A DNA stretch of 64,000 nucleotides from Microbacterium trichothecenolyticum. GTDB taxonomy: Bacteria > Actinomycetota > Actinomycetes > Actinomycetales > Microbacteriaceae. This document shows, piece by piece, positions 1-8,733 of this stretch; the stretch's first letter is position 1, and each line of letters begins with the position of its first letter. Position numbers and translations under genes: made by a program. Location: contig NZ_JAUTBF010000001.1 in NCBI RefSeq assembly GCF_030818955.1, forward strand, positions 2,666,001-2,730,000, in the 5' to 3' direction. The notes beneath the pieces were generated by a model, which was not told the origin of the DNA, searched no databases, and was given only the letters and a program-made list of their open reading frames with translations.

Positions 1-1
1 C

Positions 2-214
2 CGCAGCGGCGACACCGCGTACCGCGCGGGCCGCGCGATCGAGGCCGGTCGCGTGTGGACGAACACCTACCACCAGTACCCCGCGCACGCCGCGTTCGGC
101 GGGTACAAGCAGTCGGGAATCGGCCGCGAGAATCACCTCAAGATGCTCGATCACTACCAGCAGACGAAGAACCTGCTGGTGTCGTATGCCGAAGGAGCCA
201 TGGGCTTCTTCTGA
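2..214 (+). CDS. Aldehyde dehydrogenase, C-terminal end (5' truncated by window)
   Basis: The last 70 residues of an NAD(P)-dependent aldehyde dehydrogenase are readable from base 2. They contain the family's C-terminal stretch [20 protein letters not shown] followed by QSGIGREN and the end [18 protein letters not shown]. This end closely matches the acetaldehyde dehydrogenase (ExaC/AldA-like) subgroup, which oxidises aldehydes to acids in the cytosol. The catalytic Cys and Glu lie outside the window. The DUF779 gene 60 bp downstream is a typical partner of this subgroup, so the two are probably co-transcribed. The exact substrate cannot be told from this piece. Confidence 0.93.
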   Translation, partial: RSGDTAYRAGRAIEAGRVWTNTYHQYPAHAAFGGYKQSGIGRENHLKMLDHYQQTKNLLVSYAEGAMGFF

Positions 215-274
215 GCCGTCGACCGGGGTCCCGGGTTCTACCCGGGGCCCTTCGACCTGTCGAAGGAGGAACGG

Positions 275-685
275 ATGCCGGAACTCTCGCGCGTGGACGT
301 GACGGATGCCGCGGCTGCGTTGCTGCGCGACCTGACGGCGAAGCATGGCCCGCTGATGTTCCACCAATCCGGCGGCTGCTGCGACGGCAGTTCGCCCATG
401 TGCTACCCGGTGGGGATGTTCCTCATCGGACCGAGCGACGTGCACCTCGGCTCGATCGAGGTCGGGTTGGATGACCCGATCGACGTGTACATGTCGGAGT
501 CGCAGTTCGCGTACTGGAAGTTCACGCACCTCACCATCGACGTCGTACCCGGCCGCGGAGCGGGTTTCTCGATAGAGGGACCGACGGGGATGCGGTTCCT
601 GATCCGGTCGCGAATGCTCGCGGAGGAGGAGGCGGTCGCGTTCGGTGTCGATCGCGCCGACGAGAGCGTCGCCACAGGACCCTGA
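275..685 (+). CDS. DUF779 family protein
   Basis: This 136-residue cytosolic protein has the DUF779 hallmark near residues 31-46: paired cysteines in QSGGCCDGSSPMCYP, then a hydrophobic GMFLIG segment. No reaction is established for the family. It is habitually encoded next to acetaldehyde dehydrogenases, as here (60 bp after the aldehyde dehydrogenase stop, same strand). The ATG has a strong Shine-Dalgarno (AAGGAGG) about 6 bases upstream, which fixes the start. The conserved cysteines suggest metal or redox chemistry in aldehyde metabolism, but that is inference. Confidence 0.88.
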   Translation: MPELSRVDVTDAAAALLRDLTAKHGPLMFHQSGGCCDGSSPMCYPVGMFLIGPSDVHLGSIEVGLDDPIDVYMSESQFAYWKFTHLTIDVVPGRGAGFSIEGPTGMRFLIRSRMLAEEEAVAFGVDRADESVATGP

Positions 686-833
686 GGTCGTGCGGGCGAA
701 CGTGGCGGTCACACGGGTGAAGTGAAGCCCGCCCGGCCCTCCCCTCCGCACGTGTGTCGTTAGCGTGTCGTCGATACGGGCTCGATGCCCGACCCGCTCG
801 CGACCCACGCGGGCGTCTGCGCGAGGGGTGCCG

Positions 834-1106
834 ATGAGAATCAGTGCTGGTCGCCTCGTGGTCGCAGCCGTTGCTCCATTCATCGCCGCGGGCATGGTCG
901 CGGTCGTGCTCATGCTGCTCGCCATCGTCGCGACCGAGGTGGCGACGACGATCGACATCCCCTACCTCGTGACCTATACCGGAACGAAGGACCCCGGTGG
1001 TGGCGGTCGCACGCTGTACATCGACGGTTCGTGGACGGTGGCGGTCGCGATCGCGGGGATTCTCGCCTGCCCCATGATGGCTCTGGCGCTCTTCCTCCCC
1101 GACTGA
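834..1106 (+). CDS. Small two-helix membrane protein, unknown function
   Basis: This 90-residue protein has two predicted membrane helices, roughly residues 7-32 (LVVAAVAPFIAAGMVAVVLM region) and 70-87 (VAVAIAGILACPMMALALF), with a polar loop between them rich in Thr/Gly/Asp. I do not recognise a family. The start is the internal ATG at 834, because the reading frame upstream is Arg-rich and lacks coding character. It sits alone between the DUF779 gene and the convergent two-component operon, only 34 bp from the response-regulator stop. Confidence 0.6.
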   Translation: MRISAGRLVVAAVAPFIAAGMVAVVLMLLAIVATEVATTIDIPYLVTYTGTKDPGGGGRTLYIDGSWTVAVAIAGILACPMMALALFLPD

Positions 1107-1140
1107 CGACTGCTCCTCCGGGCGAGAGCGGCGCGAGGCG

Positions 1141-1746
1141 CTACAGCCACCCCCGCTCGACCGCCACGCGCACGGCATCCGCCCGATTCCGCCCGCCGGT
1201 CTTGCCGATCGCGCTCGACAGGTGATTCTTCACCGTGCCCTCCGACAAGTGCACCATGCGCGCGACGTCGGCGATCGTGCCTCCTGATCGCGCTGCGGCC
1301 AACACGTCCGTCTCCCGCTCCGTCAGCGGTGAGTCCCCGTGCGCGAGCGATTCGACGGCCAGAGCGGGGTCGACCACCCGTAGTCCCTGAGACACCCGCC
1401 GCACCGCGTCCGCCAACTCCGCCGCGGGCGTGTCCTTCACGACGAACCCCGATGCTCCGGCCTGCATCGCACGCGCCAGGTAGCCGGGGCGCCCGAAGGT
1501 CGTGACGATGAGGGCGCGGCATCCGGGAACCTCTGAACGCAGGAGGGATGCCGCGGCGATGCCGTCGATCCCGGGCATCTCGATGTCGAGCAGGGCCACC
1601 GTCGCTCCTGACGCACGTGCCGCCTCGACGACCTCGTCGCCGCGGCCGACCTGCGCGACGACCTCGATGTCGTTCTCGAGGCCCAGCAGAGCGGCGAGAG
1701 CGCCGCGCACGAGCGCCTGATCGTCGGCGATGAGCAGTCTGATCAC
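1141..1746 (-). CDS. NarL/LuxR-family response regulator
   Basis: This 201-residue regulator has an N-terminal receiver domain (IRLLIADDQ with acidic pocket, phospho-acceptor Asp54 in ALLDIEMPGIDG, Lys in VVKDTPAAE) and a C-terminal LuxR helix-turn-helix (LTERETDVLAAARSGGTIAD then VHLSEGTVKNHLSSAIGKTG). It would bind DNA after phosphorylation by the kinase encoded just upstream. Start: GTG at 1744-1746, which overlaps the kinase stop (GTGA). The reading frame stays open far upstream, but that extension lies antisense to the kinase and lacks family similarity. The ABC exporter genes of the same operon are the likely target, as in DesKR/LiaRS-like systems; that is inference. Confidence 0.93.
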   Translation of the reverse strand: MIRLLIADDQALVRGALAALLGLENDIEVVAQVGRGDEVVEAARASGATVALLDIEMPGIDGIAAASLLRSEVPGCRALIVTTFGRPGYLARAMQAGASGFVVKDTPAAELADAVRRVSQGLRVVDPALAVESLAHGDSPLTERETDVLAAARSGGTIADVARMVHLSEGTVKNHLSSAIGKTGGRNRADAVRVAVERGWL

Positions 1747-2888
1747 CAGGTCACCTTCACGTTGAACCCCCCGAGGTCGCTGCGGCCGATCGACAGGCGG
1801 GCGCCGGCGGTCTCGACGCGTTCGCGCAGACCGGTCAGCCCGGAGCCCGTGGATGCCGCCGCCGACGGACCGCCGCCGTCGTCGGCGACCTCGACGCAAC
1901 GCGCGCCGAGGCGGACTCGGCACGAGCGCGCCCCGGCATGCCGCACGACGTTCGTCACCGCCTCGCGCACCACCCACCCCGCGAGTTCGCGACGGTCCGC
2001 GGGCACCTGCTCCGTCGAGCCCGGGAGCTCGGCCGAGACCCCCGCACTCTCCAACGCCGCGCGCGCCGCGGCGAGCTCGCCGCTGATGCTCACCCCGCGG
2101 TAGCCGTGCACGGTGGTGCGGACATCGGCCAGCGCTCCGCGCGCCAGTTCTTCGATCTGGGCGACCTCGTCGCGGGCGGCCGGGGAGCCGGCATCCATCA
2201 GTCGTCCCGCCAGCTCGGCCTTGACCGTGATCACGGTGAGGGAGTGGCCGAGGATGTCGTGGACGTCGCGGGCGACCCGACTGCGCTCGCGCTCGGCGGC
2301 GAAGTCGGCGATCTGCTCCTGGGCGGAACGGAGGCGTTCGAGGGTGGTGATGTTCTCGACGAACGAGAACATCATGAACGACACCGACACGATGACCGCC
2401 GAGTTGAGCGAGCTCAGGAATGTGTCGGTGTCGATCCATGCGCCCACGGCGAAGGAGACGGCCGCGAGAGCGAGCACGAGGGGAAAGATGACCGCGCGGC
2501 CCACTCGCGAAACAGCGACAGCCACGCCCACGAACGTCCACATCCAGCGCACGTCCGGGCCGAGCCAGGGAACGAGCGACAGGCTGAGCCCACACAGCAT
2601 CGCCGCGGGCGCGAGCCGTACCAGGCGGGAGGAAGTGCGTCGGATCACGGGCACCGACACGAGGAAGACCATCGCGAACACCGCGACCATGGCCGTGCCG
2701 ACGACGTGAGCCCCGAAATCGGGCAGTTCCCACAGCGACAGCAGGGTCGGCATCGTCCAGACGAGCGAGAGTCCCGCGCCGATGAACCAGCCCCGGTCGC
2801 TCGGACCGAGATCGGGAACGCGGGCGAACGCTGGATACAGGCCCGGACCCGGGGCGGTCCGTTGCCCCGGTTCTCTTGCCCCACTCAT
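1743..2888 (-). CDS. Sensor histidine kinase (HisKA_3 type)
   Basis: This 381-residue membrane kinase has four to five predicted transmembrane helices within residues 33-180, then a HisKA_3 dimerisation domain with phospho-acceptor His210 in ARDVHDILGHSLTVI, and a C-terminal ATPase domain (VREAVTNVVRHAGA N-box; DDGGG and GSGLTGLRERV G-boxes). The architecture matches DesK/YvfT-like sensors. It lacks a large extracellular domain, so it may sense the membrane or the neighbouring transporter. The start is the ATG at 2886-2888, 20 bp after the permease stop; upstream frame-compatible sequence is antisense to the permease. It is the third gene of a four-gene minus-strand operon. Confidence 0.92.
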   Translation of the reverse strand: MSGAREPGQRTAPGPGLYPAFARVPDLGPSDRGWFIGAGLSLVWTMPTLLSLWELPDFGAHVVGTAMVAVFAMVFLVSVPVIRRTSSRLVRLAPAAMLCGLSLSLVPWLGPDVRWMWTFVGVAVAVSRVGRAVIFPLVLALAAVSFAVGAWIDTDTFLSSLNSAVIVSVSFMMFSFVENITTLERLRSAQEQIADFAAERERSRVARDVHDILGHSLTVITVKAELAGRLMDAGSPAARDEVAQIEELARGALADVRTTVHGYRGVSISGELAAARAALESAGVSAELPGSTEQVPADRRELAGWVVREAVTNVVRHAGARSCRVRLGARCVEVADDGGGPSAAASTGSGLTGLRERVETAGARLSIGRSDLGGFNVKVTW

Positions 2889-2908
2889 GTCGTTCACCCT
2901 AGGGCGGG

Positions 2909-3706
2909 TCACGAACGGCGCGTGTCGCGGCGGAAGAAGTACGCCGTGCCGACGACGAACACCGCGAGCCACACCACCGCGTTGACCAGGCCGCCGAGGT
3001 CGAAGGCATCCCCCGTCAGCGGCGCTCGGGCCAGCTCGGCGATGCCGTACACGGGCGTCAGTTTTCCGATGGTCTGCAGAAAATCGGGCATCGACGACAG
3101 CGGATAGAACAGGCCGCCGAGGAACGACAGCAGCACCACGGCGAGGCTCGTGATCTGTGCGACGTTCTCGCCCGGAACCATGTATCCGACCATGAGGCCG
3201 AGCGTCGTGAAGACCGCGCCGGCCAGCAGCCACGCGGCGAGACCCGTCGAGACCCACTGGAGCGCCGACAGCTCGACTCCGGAGACCGATGCCACGATGT
3301 ACGTCGCCACGACGGCGACGAGACCGAACATCATGCCGGCCGCGAGCTTGACGATCACGTTGACCAGCGGGTTCAGCGGGGTGAGTCGGAGCTGGCGCGT
3401 CCACCCCTGGGCGCGCTCCACCGCCACCGCGGCGCCCGTCTGCGTCGCCGACATCATCGCTCCGTACATCGCCATCGACACCATGATGCGCGCGGCCACC
3501 GACACACCCCCGTCGGCGAGCGACACGTTCGTCAGCGGCTCGTCGAGCCATTGGTACCCGACGATGAAGAACATCAGCACGGGGAACGCCACCGTGAAGA
3601 ACAGTGCACGCGGGTTCCGGAGCTTGCGCACCAGCTCGATGCGCAGGTAGGTCAGCGTGAAGCCGCCGAGCGGCGGAACCGTGCGGTCGAGAGCGATGGC
3701 GGTCAT
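2909..3706 (-). CDS. ABC-2 type transporter permease
   Basis: This 265-residue integral membrane protein has about six hydrophobic helices and the ABC-2 pattern: an amphipathic N-terminus (YLRIELVRKLRNPRALFFTV), a first helix FPVLMFFIVGYQW, and the conserved segment LLSFLGGLFYPLSSMPDFLQ before the last helices. It would form the membrane channel of an exporter with the ATPase encoded 4 bp upstream (ATGA overlap). Drug, lantibiotic or lipid export is typical for such pairs coupled to DesKR-like systems; the substrate is not visible here. Confidence 0.92.
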   Translation of the reverse strand: MTAIALDRTVPPLGGFTLTYLRIELVRKLRNPRALFFTVAFPVLMFFIVGYQWLDEPLTNVSLADGGVSVAARIMVSMAMYGAMMSATQTGAAVAVERAQGWTRQLRLTPLNPLVNVIVKLAAGMMFGLVAVVATYIVASVSGVELSALQWVSTGLAAWLLAGAVFTTLGLMVGYMVPGENVAQITSLAVVLLSFLGGLFYPLSSMPDFLQTIGKLTPVYGIAELARAPLTGDAFDLGGLVNAVVWLAVFVVGTAYFFRRDTRRS

Positions 3707-4632
3707 CGGGATGCTCCGTTCGGAAGGGATGCCGGGTTGTCGGCGGTCAGGGTGAGGAAGACGCTCTCGAGGTTCTGCGCCGTGATCTCCAGGTCGCGTG
3801 CTGCCGTCGCGGTCAGAAGGTGGCGTGCCAAGGTGTCGGAGTCGCGCGTGTGGATCGTCACGCGTTCGCCGGAGGCCTCGACCGAGTCGACACCGGGCAG
3901 GATCGCGAGGGCCGAGAGATCGGCATCCGGGAACGTCGCCTGAACGACCCGACCCGAGACGAGGTTCTTGATCTCGGCCGTCGACCCGTCGGCGACGATC
4001 CGGCCGCCGCTCATGAGCACGATGCGATCGGCGTACTCGTCGGCCTCGTCGAGGTAGTGCGTCGCGAACATCACGGTGCGTCCGCGGGCGGCATCCGCTC
4101 GGATCGCGCTCCAGAACGCGCGGCGGGCCTCGACGTCCATGCCGGTGGTCGGCTCGTCGAGGATCAGCAGCGCGGGGTCGCTCACGAGGGCCATAGCAAA
4201 GCGCAGTCGCTGCTGCTCGCCGCCGGAGCAGAGGCCGACGCGGCGGTTCGCGAGATCCCGGATGCCGGCCCGCTCGAGGGCCTCGTCGACGGGACGCCTC
4301 ACGGCGAACAGGCTCGCGGTGAGCTCCACCGTCGCGCGGACCGTGAGGTCGTTCAGCAAGCCGCCCGACTGCAGCACCGCCGAGACGAGGCCCCGAGAGA
4401 CGGCGCCGCGCGGGGAGTGCCCGAACACCTCGATCGAGCCGGTATCGGGGGTGGTGAGACCGAGGATCATGTCGATGGTCGTGGTCTTTCCGGCACCGTT
4501 CGGTCCGAGGAACGCCACGATCTCGCCGGGCCGGACGGTGAGGTCGATGCCGCGCACGGCATGGACGGAGCCGAAGCTCTTCATGACGCCTCGCGCGTCG
4601 ATCGCGGCGGGCGTGGAGGTGGAGGAGGTCAT
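3703..4632 (-). CDS. ABC transporter ATP-binding protein (exporter, DrrA-like)
   Basis: This 309-residue nucleotide-binding subunit has Walker A GPNGAGKT at residues 43-50, Q-loop LQSGG, signature CSGGEQQR near 135-142 (Cys replaces the usual first Ser/Leu position), Walker B LLILDEPT at 155-162, and an H-loop in MFATHYLDEAD. The C-terminal 80 residues resemble the extra domain of DrrA/CcmA-like exporters. It is the first gene of the operon ATPase-permease-kinase-regulator. Its start ATG at 4630-4632 fits the usual N-terminus (A-I-D-A-R-G-V-M-K-S-F). Confidence 0.94.
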   Translation of the reverse strand: MTSSTSTPAAIDARGVMKSFGSVHAVRGIDLTVRPGEIVAFLGPNGAGKTTTIDMILGLTTPDTGSIEVFGHSPRGAVSRGLVSAVLQSGGLLNDLTVRATVELTASLFAVRRPVDEALERAGIRDLANRRVGLCSGGEQQRLRFAMALVSDPALLILDEPTTGMDVEARRAFWSAIRADAARGRTVMFATHYLDEADEYADRIVLMSGGRIVADGSTAEIKNLVSGRVVQATFPDADLSALAILPGVDSVEASGERVTIHTRDSDTLARHLLTATAARDLEITAQNLESVFLTLTADNPASLPNGASR

Positions 4633-4837
4633 GACTTCATGCTGGCCGCGGAAGCAGGCCCGAGCATGGGGCGTGAGTCACGTCGCGGGGGTGACGTTCG
4701 TCATGGTCGGTTTCCTCGTGTTCGTTCTCGGCGAGTGAGGCACCTATCCCGTCGCCGCTCGAGATGGATCCCACGAGCGAGGATCCGTCTTCGAAGGGTC
4801 CGATCGTCTCCATCGAAGAGGAGGGCGAAATGACTGC

Positions 4838-5085
4838 GTGTTCCCAGAGATCGACTACTCGCCCTAGACGCACCCGGTGGAACCGCCGGCGCGAACCGAC
4901 GCGAACGCCTTCGCCGTGTCCCGCCTGGCTTCGGCCAACGGGTGGCAGTACTTCACCCACGCCGTCGCACAGGAACTGCCTGGCGTCGTGTTCCGCGACC
5001 CTGACGGCAGAGCACGCTTCTCGCAGCGGGCGGTCAACAACGTGCGTATTCCAGGGGCCCCGATGATCGAGGTGGGAGACAGCTC
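4838..5085 (+). pseudogene. Degenerate fragment related to the membrane protein at 18.6-19.7 kb
   Basis: In one plus frame this stretch encodes RLASANGWQYF ... ELPGVVFRDPDGR ... GAPMIEVGDSS. This resembles the core of the intact protein at 18594-19718 ([10 protein letters not shown] ... LPGMIFDQ ... [12 protein letters not shown]). The upstream in-frame piece (FPEIDYSP) is cut by a TAG near 4865, and the frame loses similarity after about 5085. The rest of the 658-bp gap between the ABC ATPase and the ATP-grasp gene shows no convincing gene. I read it as a decayed paralogue; similarity was judged by eye. Confidence 0.5.
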
Positions 5086-5278
5086 TCGCTGTCGGATCGT
5101 TCGCTTCCGCGCCGGGCGTACTCTCGGCATCACCGGTCGTACCGGCGCAATCGCGCGGGGCGCGTGTGAACGGTGGTCGCGTCGGGTTCGGAGGCCGGTG
5201 ACGCTCATACGAGGGGTTTCGGTGTGGCAAGGTGTCTCCGAATGACACGGGTGCGGGCGCGATGTCGCAGGGGCGCGT

Positions 5279-5284
5279 TAGCCT
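5279..5284 (+). promoter_or_regulatory. -10 element (TAGCCT) of a leaderless promoter
   Basis: TAGCCT ends 6 bases before the ATG at 5291 and no Shine-Dalgarno is present. Transcription would therefore start at or next to the start codon. Confidence 0.55.
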
Positions 5285-5290
5285 GGCGGC

Positions 5291-6232
5291 ATGTCGGGCA
5301 AGGTCTATGTCATCCATGAGAACCCTCAGTGGATCCCACCGTTCCAGGCGGCTTTCGAAGCAGAGGGAGTGCCGTTCGAAGAGTGGCTGCTCACCGATGG
5401 GTCGATCGACCTCGGGGTGGAGCCGCCCGAGGGCGTCTTCTGGTCGCGGCTGAGCGCGTCGGCGCACACGCGCGATCACGCCTCCAGCAAGGAGTACGGC
5501 CGGGCCGTCCTGCGGTGGCTGGCGTCGTGGGGTCGCACGGTGATCAACGGCGCCGACATCCTCGAGCTCGAAGTCAGCAAGGTCGCTCAGCACGCGGCAC
5601 TGCGTCATGCGGGCATCGACGTTCCGCGCACGGTCGCCGTGTTCGGCACCGACGGCCTGGCTGCCGAGGCCGAGAAGTTCGGGGCGCCCTTCATCAGCAA
5701 GCACAATCAAGGCGGAAAGGGCCTCGGCGTGCGTCGCTGGGATTCGGTCGCCGAGTTCACCGAGTGGGTCTCCTCCCCCGCGTTCGAGCCGTCGCCCGAC
5801 GGCATCACGCTCCTGCAGGAGCTCCTCGTTGCGAAGGCGCCCTTCGTCACCCGCGCGGAGTTCGTGGCGGGCGAGTTCGTCTACGCCGTGCGCGTCGACA
5901 CGAGCGCCGGCAGCTTCGAGCTGTGCCCCGCCGAGGCGTGCGCGCTGCCCGGTGCCGACGGTGTCGAGCCCGAACCGCTCTTCCGCCGTCGTGACGACGT
6001 CGACCCGGCCCTTATCGACGGCTACCTCGCGTTCCTCGCCGCCGAGGGCATCGGCATCGCCGGCATCGAGTTCATCGAGACGCGCGACGGTCGCACCGTC
6101 ACGTACGACGTGAACACGAACACCAACTACAACCCCGATGTCGAGGCCACCGCCCCCCGCTCCGGCCCGCGCGAGATCGCGCGCTGGCTCGGATCCCTGC
6201 TGCCCCGAGAGGTGGTGGCAGCGCGTGGCTGA
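5291..6232 (+). CDS. ATP-grasp ligase (RimK-like)
   Basis: This 313-residue cytosolic protein has an ATP-grasp fold: N-terminal Rossmann-like part, then ATP-binding segments GAPFISKHNQGGKGLGVRRW (about residues 136-155) and LLQELL, and a metal-binding C-terminal motif IEFIETRDGRTVTYDVNTNTNYN (Glu, Asp and Asn ligands near 263-287). Such enzymes join a carboxylate to an amine or thiol with ATP. The substrate is unknown. The next gene (MetY type) starts inside its last codons, so the two are translationally coupled, which suggests a role in sulfur or amino-acid metabolism. The start ATG follows a leaderless-type -10 box. Confidence 0.85.
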   Translation: MSGKVYVIHENPQWIPPFQAAFEAEGVPFEEWLLTDGSIDLGVEPPEGVFWSRLSASAHTRDHASSKEYGRAVLRWLASWGRTVINGADILELEVSKVAQHAALRHAGIDVPRTVAVFGTDGLAAEAEKFGAPFISKHNQGGKGLGVRRWDSVAEFTEWVSSPAFEPSPDGITLLQELLVAKAPFVTRAEFVAGEFVYAVRVDTSAGSFELCPAEACALPGADGVEPEPLFRRRDDVDPALIDGYLAFLAAEGIGIAGIEFIETRDGRTVTYDVNTNTNYNPDVEATAPRSGPREIARWLGSLLPREVVAARG

Positions 6233-7535
6233 GGCCGCGGCGCCTTACACCGAGTGGGAGGGCTTCGGCTTCGCGACGCGTCAGGTGCACGCGGGTGAGG
6301 TCGAAGACCTGACGCACGGGTCACGTATCACCCCCGTCCATCTCTCGGCGGCATATCGCTTCGCCTCGTTCCAAGAGGCGACCGACCGCTTCGCCGGAGC
6401 CGACCTCGGCCACCTGTACTCCCGCAACCTCAACCCGACGAATCAGGTCGCCGAGCGGCGACTCGCGTCGCTCGAGGGCGGCGCGGGGTCGATCGTGCTC
6501 GGGTCGGGGCAGGCGGCCATCACGATGGCATTGCTCGGACTCGCCGGCAGCGGAGAGCACATCGTCTCGACGGCCAGCATCTACAGCGGCACACGCGTGC
6601 TGTTCGACCGCACCTTCGGCCGGATGGGTGTCACGGTCGAATACGTCTGGGATCCGCTCGACGACGCCGAGTGGGACGCCCTCATCCGTCCCGAGACGAA
6701 AGCGATCTTCACCGAGACGCTCCCCAATCCCAAGAACGACGTCGTCGACATCGGCGCCGTCGCCCGCGTGGCCCGAAGGCACGGCATCCCCCTCGTCGTC
6801 GACAACACGATCGCGACGTCGTTCCTCATCCGGCCGATCGAGCACGGCGCCGACATCGTCGTGCACTCCGCGACGAAGTTCCTCTCGGGGCACGGCGCGA
6901 ACCTCGCCGGAGCGGTCGTCGATGGCGGAACGTTCGACTGGGCGGCATCCGAGCGCTCGTACCCCGGAATCACCGAGACGCCGATCGCCGGGCACGACTC
7001 TTACCTCGACGCCTTCGGATCGCAGGCCTTCGAGTACTACCTGCGTTTCGGGATCGCCAACGACACCGGGCCCGCGCTGTCGCCCCTCAACGGCTTCCTC
7101 CTGCAGCAGGGCATGGAGACGTTGTCGGTGCGTATGCGTCAGCACCTCGCCAGCGCCCGCGAGATCGCGGTCTGGCTCGAAGCTCACGATGCCGTAGAGA
7201 GCGTCGACTACGCCGGACTCCCGTCACACCCGCAGCACGCGCTGGCCGTGCGCGACTACGGCGGACTGTCGGGCTCGGTGTTCTCCTTCACGGTGCGCGG
7301 TGGTCGCGACGGCGCCGAGCGGTTCTTCGACGCTCTCCGTCTTTTCAGCCGCATGACCAACATCGGCGACACGCGCTCGATGGCGCTGCACCCCGCCACC
7401 ACGACGCACCTCGGCTTCACGCAGGAAACCCGCGATCGCCTCGGCATCGGCGACGGGCTCGTACGGTTGTCGATCGGCCTCGAAGATGCCGACGACCTCA
7501 TCGCCGACCTCGAGCAGGCGCTCCGAGCGGTGTAG
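6225..7535 (+). CDS. metY: O-acetylhomoserine/O-acetylserine sulfhydrylase family (MetY-like), PLP enzyme
   Basis: This 436-residue Cys/Met-metabolism PLP enzyme carries GFATRQVHAGE at the N-terminus, the YSRNLNPTNQVAERRLASLEGG substrate/PLP loop, LGSGQAAITMALL, VVDNTIATSF, and the Schiff-base Lys218 in VVHSATKFLSGHG. The length and the INDEL around the WAASERSYPGIT region fit MetY (O-acetylhomoserine plus sulfide to homocysteine) rather than cystathionine gamma-synthase. Start: GTG at 6225, overlapping the ATP-grasp stop by 8 bp. An open frame extends upstream but is antisense/out-of-frame with the ligase. The sulfone/sulfonate monooxygenases downstream would release sulfite for reduction to the sulfide it uses. 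Confidence 0.88.
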   Translation: MAEAAAPYTEWEGFGFATRQVHAGEVEDLTHGSRITPVHLSAAYRFASFQEATDRFAGADLGHLYSRNLNPTNQVAERRLASLEGGAGSIVLGSGQAAITMALLGLAGSGEHIVSTASIYSGTRVLFDRTFGRMGVTVEYVWDPLDDAEWDALIRPETKAIFTETLPNPKNDVVDIGAVARVARRHGIPLVVDNTIATSFLIRPIEHGADIVVHSATKFLSGHGANLAGAVVDGGTFDWAASERSYPGITETPIAGHDSYLDAFGSQAFEYYLRFGIANDTGPALSPLNGFLLQQGMETLSVRMRQHLASAREIAVWLEAHDAVESVDYAGLPSHPQHALAVRDYGGLSGSVFSFTVRGGRDGAERFFDALRLFSRMTNIGDTRSMALHPATTTHLGFTQETRDRLGIGDGLVRLSIGLEDADDLIADLEQALRAV

Positions 7536-7573
7536 GCGCCGCACGACCCGGTCCCGTCCGTCGTCGGGTGGCG

Positions 7574-7633
7574 TTGAGTGTCCAGGACACGCCGCGCCGA
7601 TCCCGGCCCGTGCGGCGTGTCCTGGACACTCAA
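7574..7633. repeat. Palindromic intergenic element, copy 1 (REP-like/bidirectional terminator)
   Basis: Two perfectly complementary 22-base arms (7574-7595 and 7612-7633; core GAGTGTCCAGGACACGCCG) flank a 16-base loop. The element lies between the convergent metY and monooxygenase genes, and its right arm overlaps the monooxygenase stop by a few bases. A second, less perfect copy lies at 18508-18567, also between convergent genes. It could end transcription from both sides, although no U-tract follows. Confidence 0.8.
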
Positions 7634-8691
7634 GCTGAGCGCAGGGCCTCGAGGCGGCGCACGCGCGGGATCACCTCGGCGGCGAAGCGCTGCATCTCGG
7701 GCAGGTGCGGCGAGAACTGCAGCAGCAGCGTCGAGACGCCGACGTTCGCGAACGCGACGATGCGCTCCGCAACCTGGTCGGGAGTGCCGACGAGATTCGG
7801 CCGCAGGCCGCGGTTCGACACGGAGTACTCCTTGAGGTCGACCTGGGTGTCGAGCTTCGACTTGCTCACGAAGTCCTGGTACGACCCGTATGCCGCTCCC
7901 CCGCGGACGTCCGTGATGCGGTCGATCTCGGCCTGCGCCTCTTCCTCGGTGTCGCGGACGATCGCGTACGCGGCCATGCCGAACGCCTCGAACGGCGTCG
8001 CACCGGCCTCGGAGCGCCGACGACGCATGTCGGCGACCTTGACCTCGAGCTCCTCGAGCGTGCCCCCGTGCGTGAGGTACGCGTCGGCGAAGCGGGTGAT
8101 CGAGGCGCGACCGGCCTCGCTCTCGCCGCCGGCATAGAGGCGCGGCAACACCCGCGGCTTCGGCTCGGTGTAGGTGCCCTCGGTGCGGTAGTACTCGCCC
8201 TCATAGGCGAAAGGCGTCTGCGTCCAGAGGCCCCGGAGCACCTCCACCCACTCGATCGTGCGGGCGTAGCGGTCGTCGTGCGCGCTGAACAGACCCTCGT
8301 ACTGCTTCGCCTCTTCAGCCCACCACGCCGAGACGACGTTCAGCGTAAAGCGCCCGCCGCTGATCTCGTCGATCGTCGCCGCCTGCTTCGCCGTGTGGAA
8401 CGGGTTATGGAAGCCGGGACGCACCGCCGTCATGAGCTCGAGCTTCGACGTGACCGCCGCGAGGCCCGCGGTCACCGCCCACGCGTCGAGAGACGGTGCC
8501 TCGACGCCCTTGATGTCGTTGAGGTTCAGCTCCGGAATGAGCGTGAGGTCGAAGCCGCCCTCCTCTGCCGCGCGGGCGATCTCGGCGATGTGGGCGAACG
8601 AGACGGGCGTGTGCTCGTCGTCGACGTTGCGCAGCCATCCGCCGAAGATGGGGGTCCAGTAACCGAAACGCACGCGCTGGGGGGTGGTCAT
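7630..8691 (-). CDS. LLM-class FMN-dependent monooxygenase (SsuD/alkanesulfonate-like)
   Basis: This 353-residue bacterial luciferase-like TIM-barrel protein shows RFGYWTPIFGGWLRNVDD at the N-terminus, AARAAEEGGFD, the FMN-site stretch AVRPGFHNPFHTAKQAATID, and SGGRFTLNVVSAWW, which places it with sulfonate/sulfide monooxygenases that use FMNH2 from a partner reductase. The start at 8691 (ATG) has GGAG about 6 bases upstream; an ATG 48 bp further upstream is possible but lies in the divergent promoter region. It is transcribed divergently from the sfnG-like gene. The precise substrate is not determinable. Confidence 0.85.
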   Translation of the reverse strand: MTTPQRVRFGYWTPIFGGWLRNVDDEHTPVSFAHIAEIARAAEEGGFDLTLIPELNLNDIKGVEAPSLDAWAVTAGLAAVTSKLELMTAVRPGFHNPFHTAKQAATIDEISGGRFTLNVVSAWWAEEAKQYEGLFSAHDDRYARTIEWVEVLRGLWTQTPFAYEGEYYRTEGTYTEPKPRVLPRLYAGGESEAGRASITRFADAYLTHGGTLEELEVKVADMRRRRSEAGATPFEAFGMAAYAIVRDTEEEAQAEIDRITDVRGGAAYGSYQDFVSKSKLDTQVDLKEYSVSNRGLRPNLVGTPDQVAERIVAFANVGVSTLLLQFSPHLPEMQRFAAEVIPRVRRLEALRSA

Positions 8692-8733
8692 GACTCCATC
8701 CTCACCCGACGAAAGACCGCCGGCGTCACAGAG

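Noticed and set aside
4637..5710. A 357-codon minus frame over the 4.6-5.3 kb gap
   Set aside because: No family pattern, Arg/His-rich shadow composition, and it runs antisense into the ATP-grasp gene.
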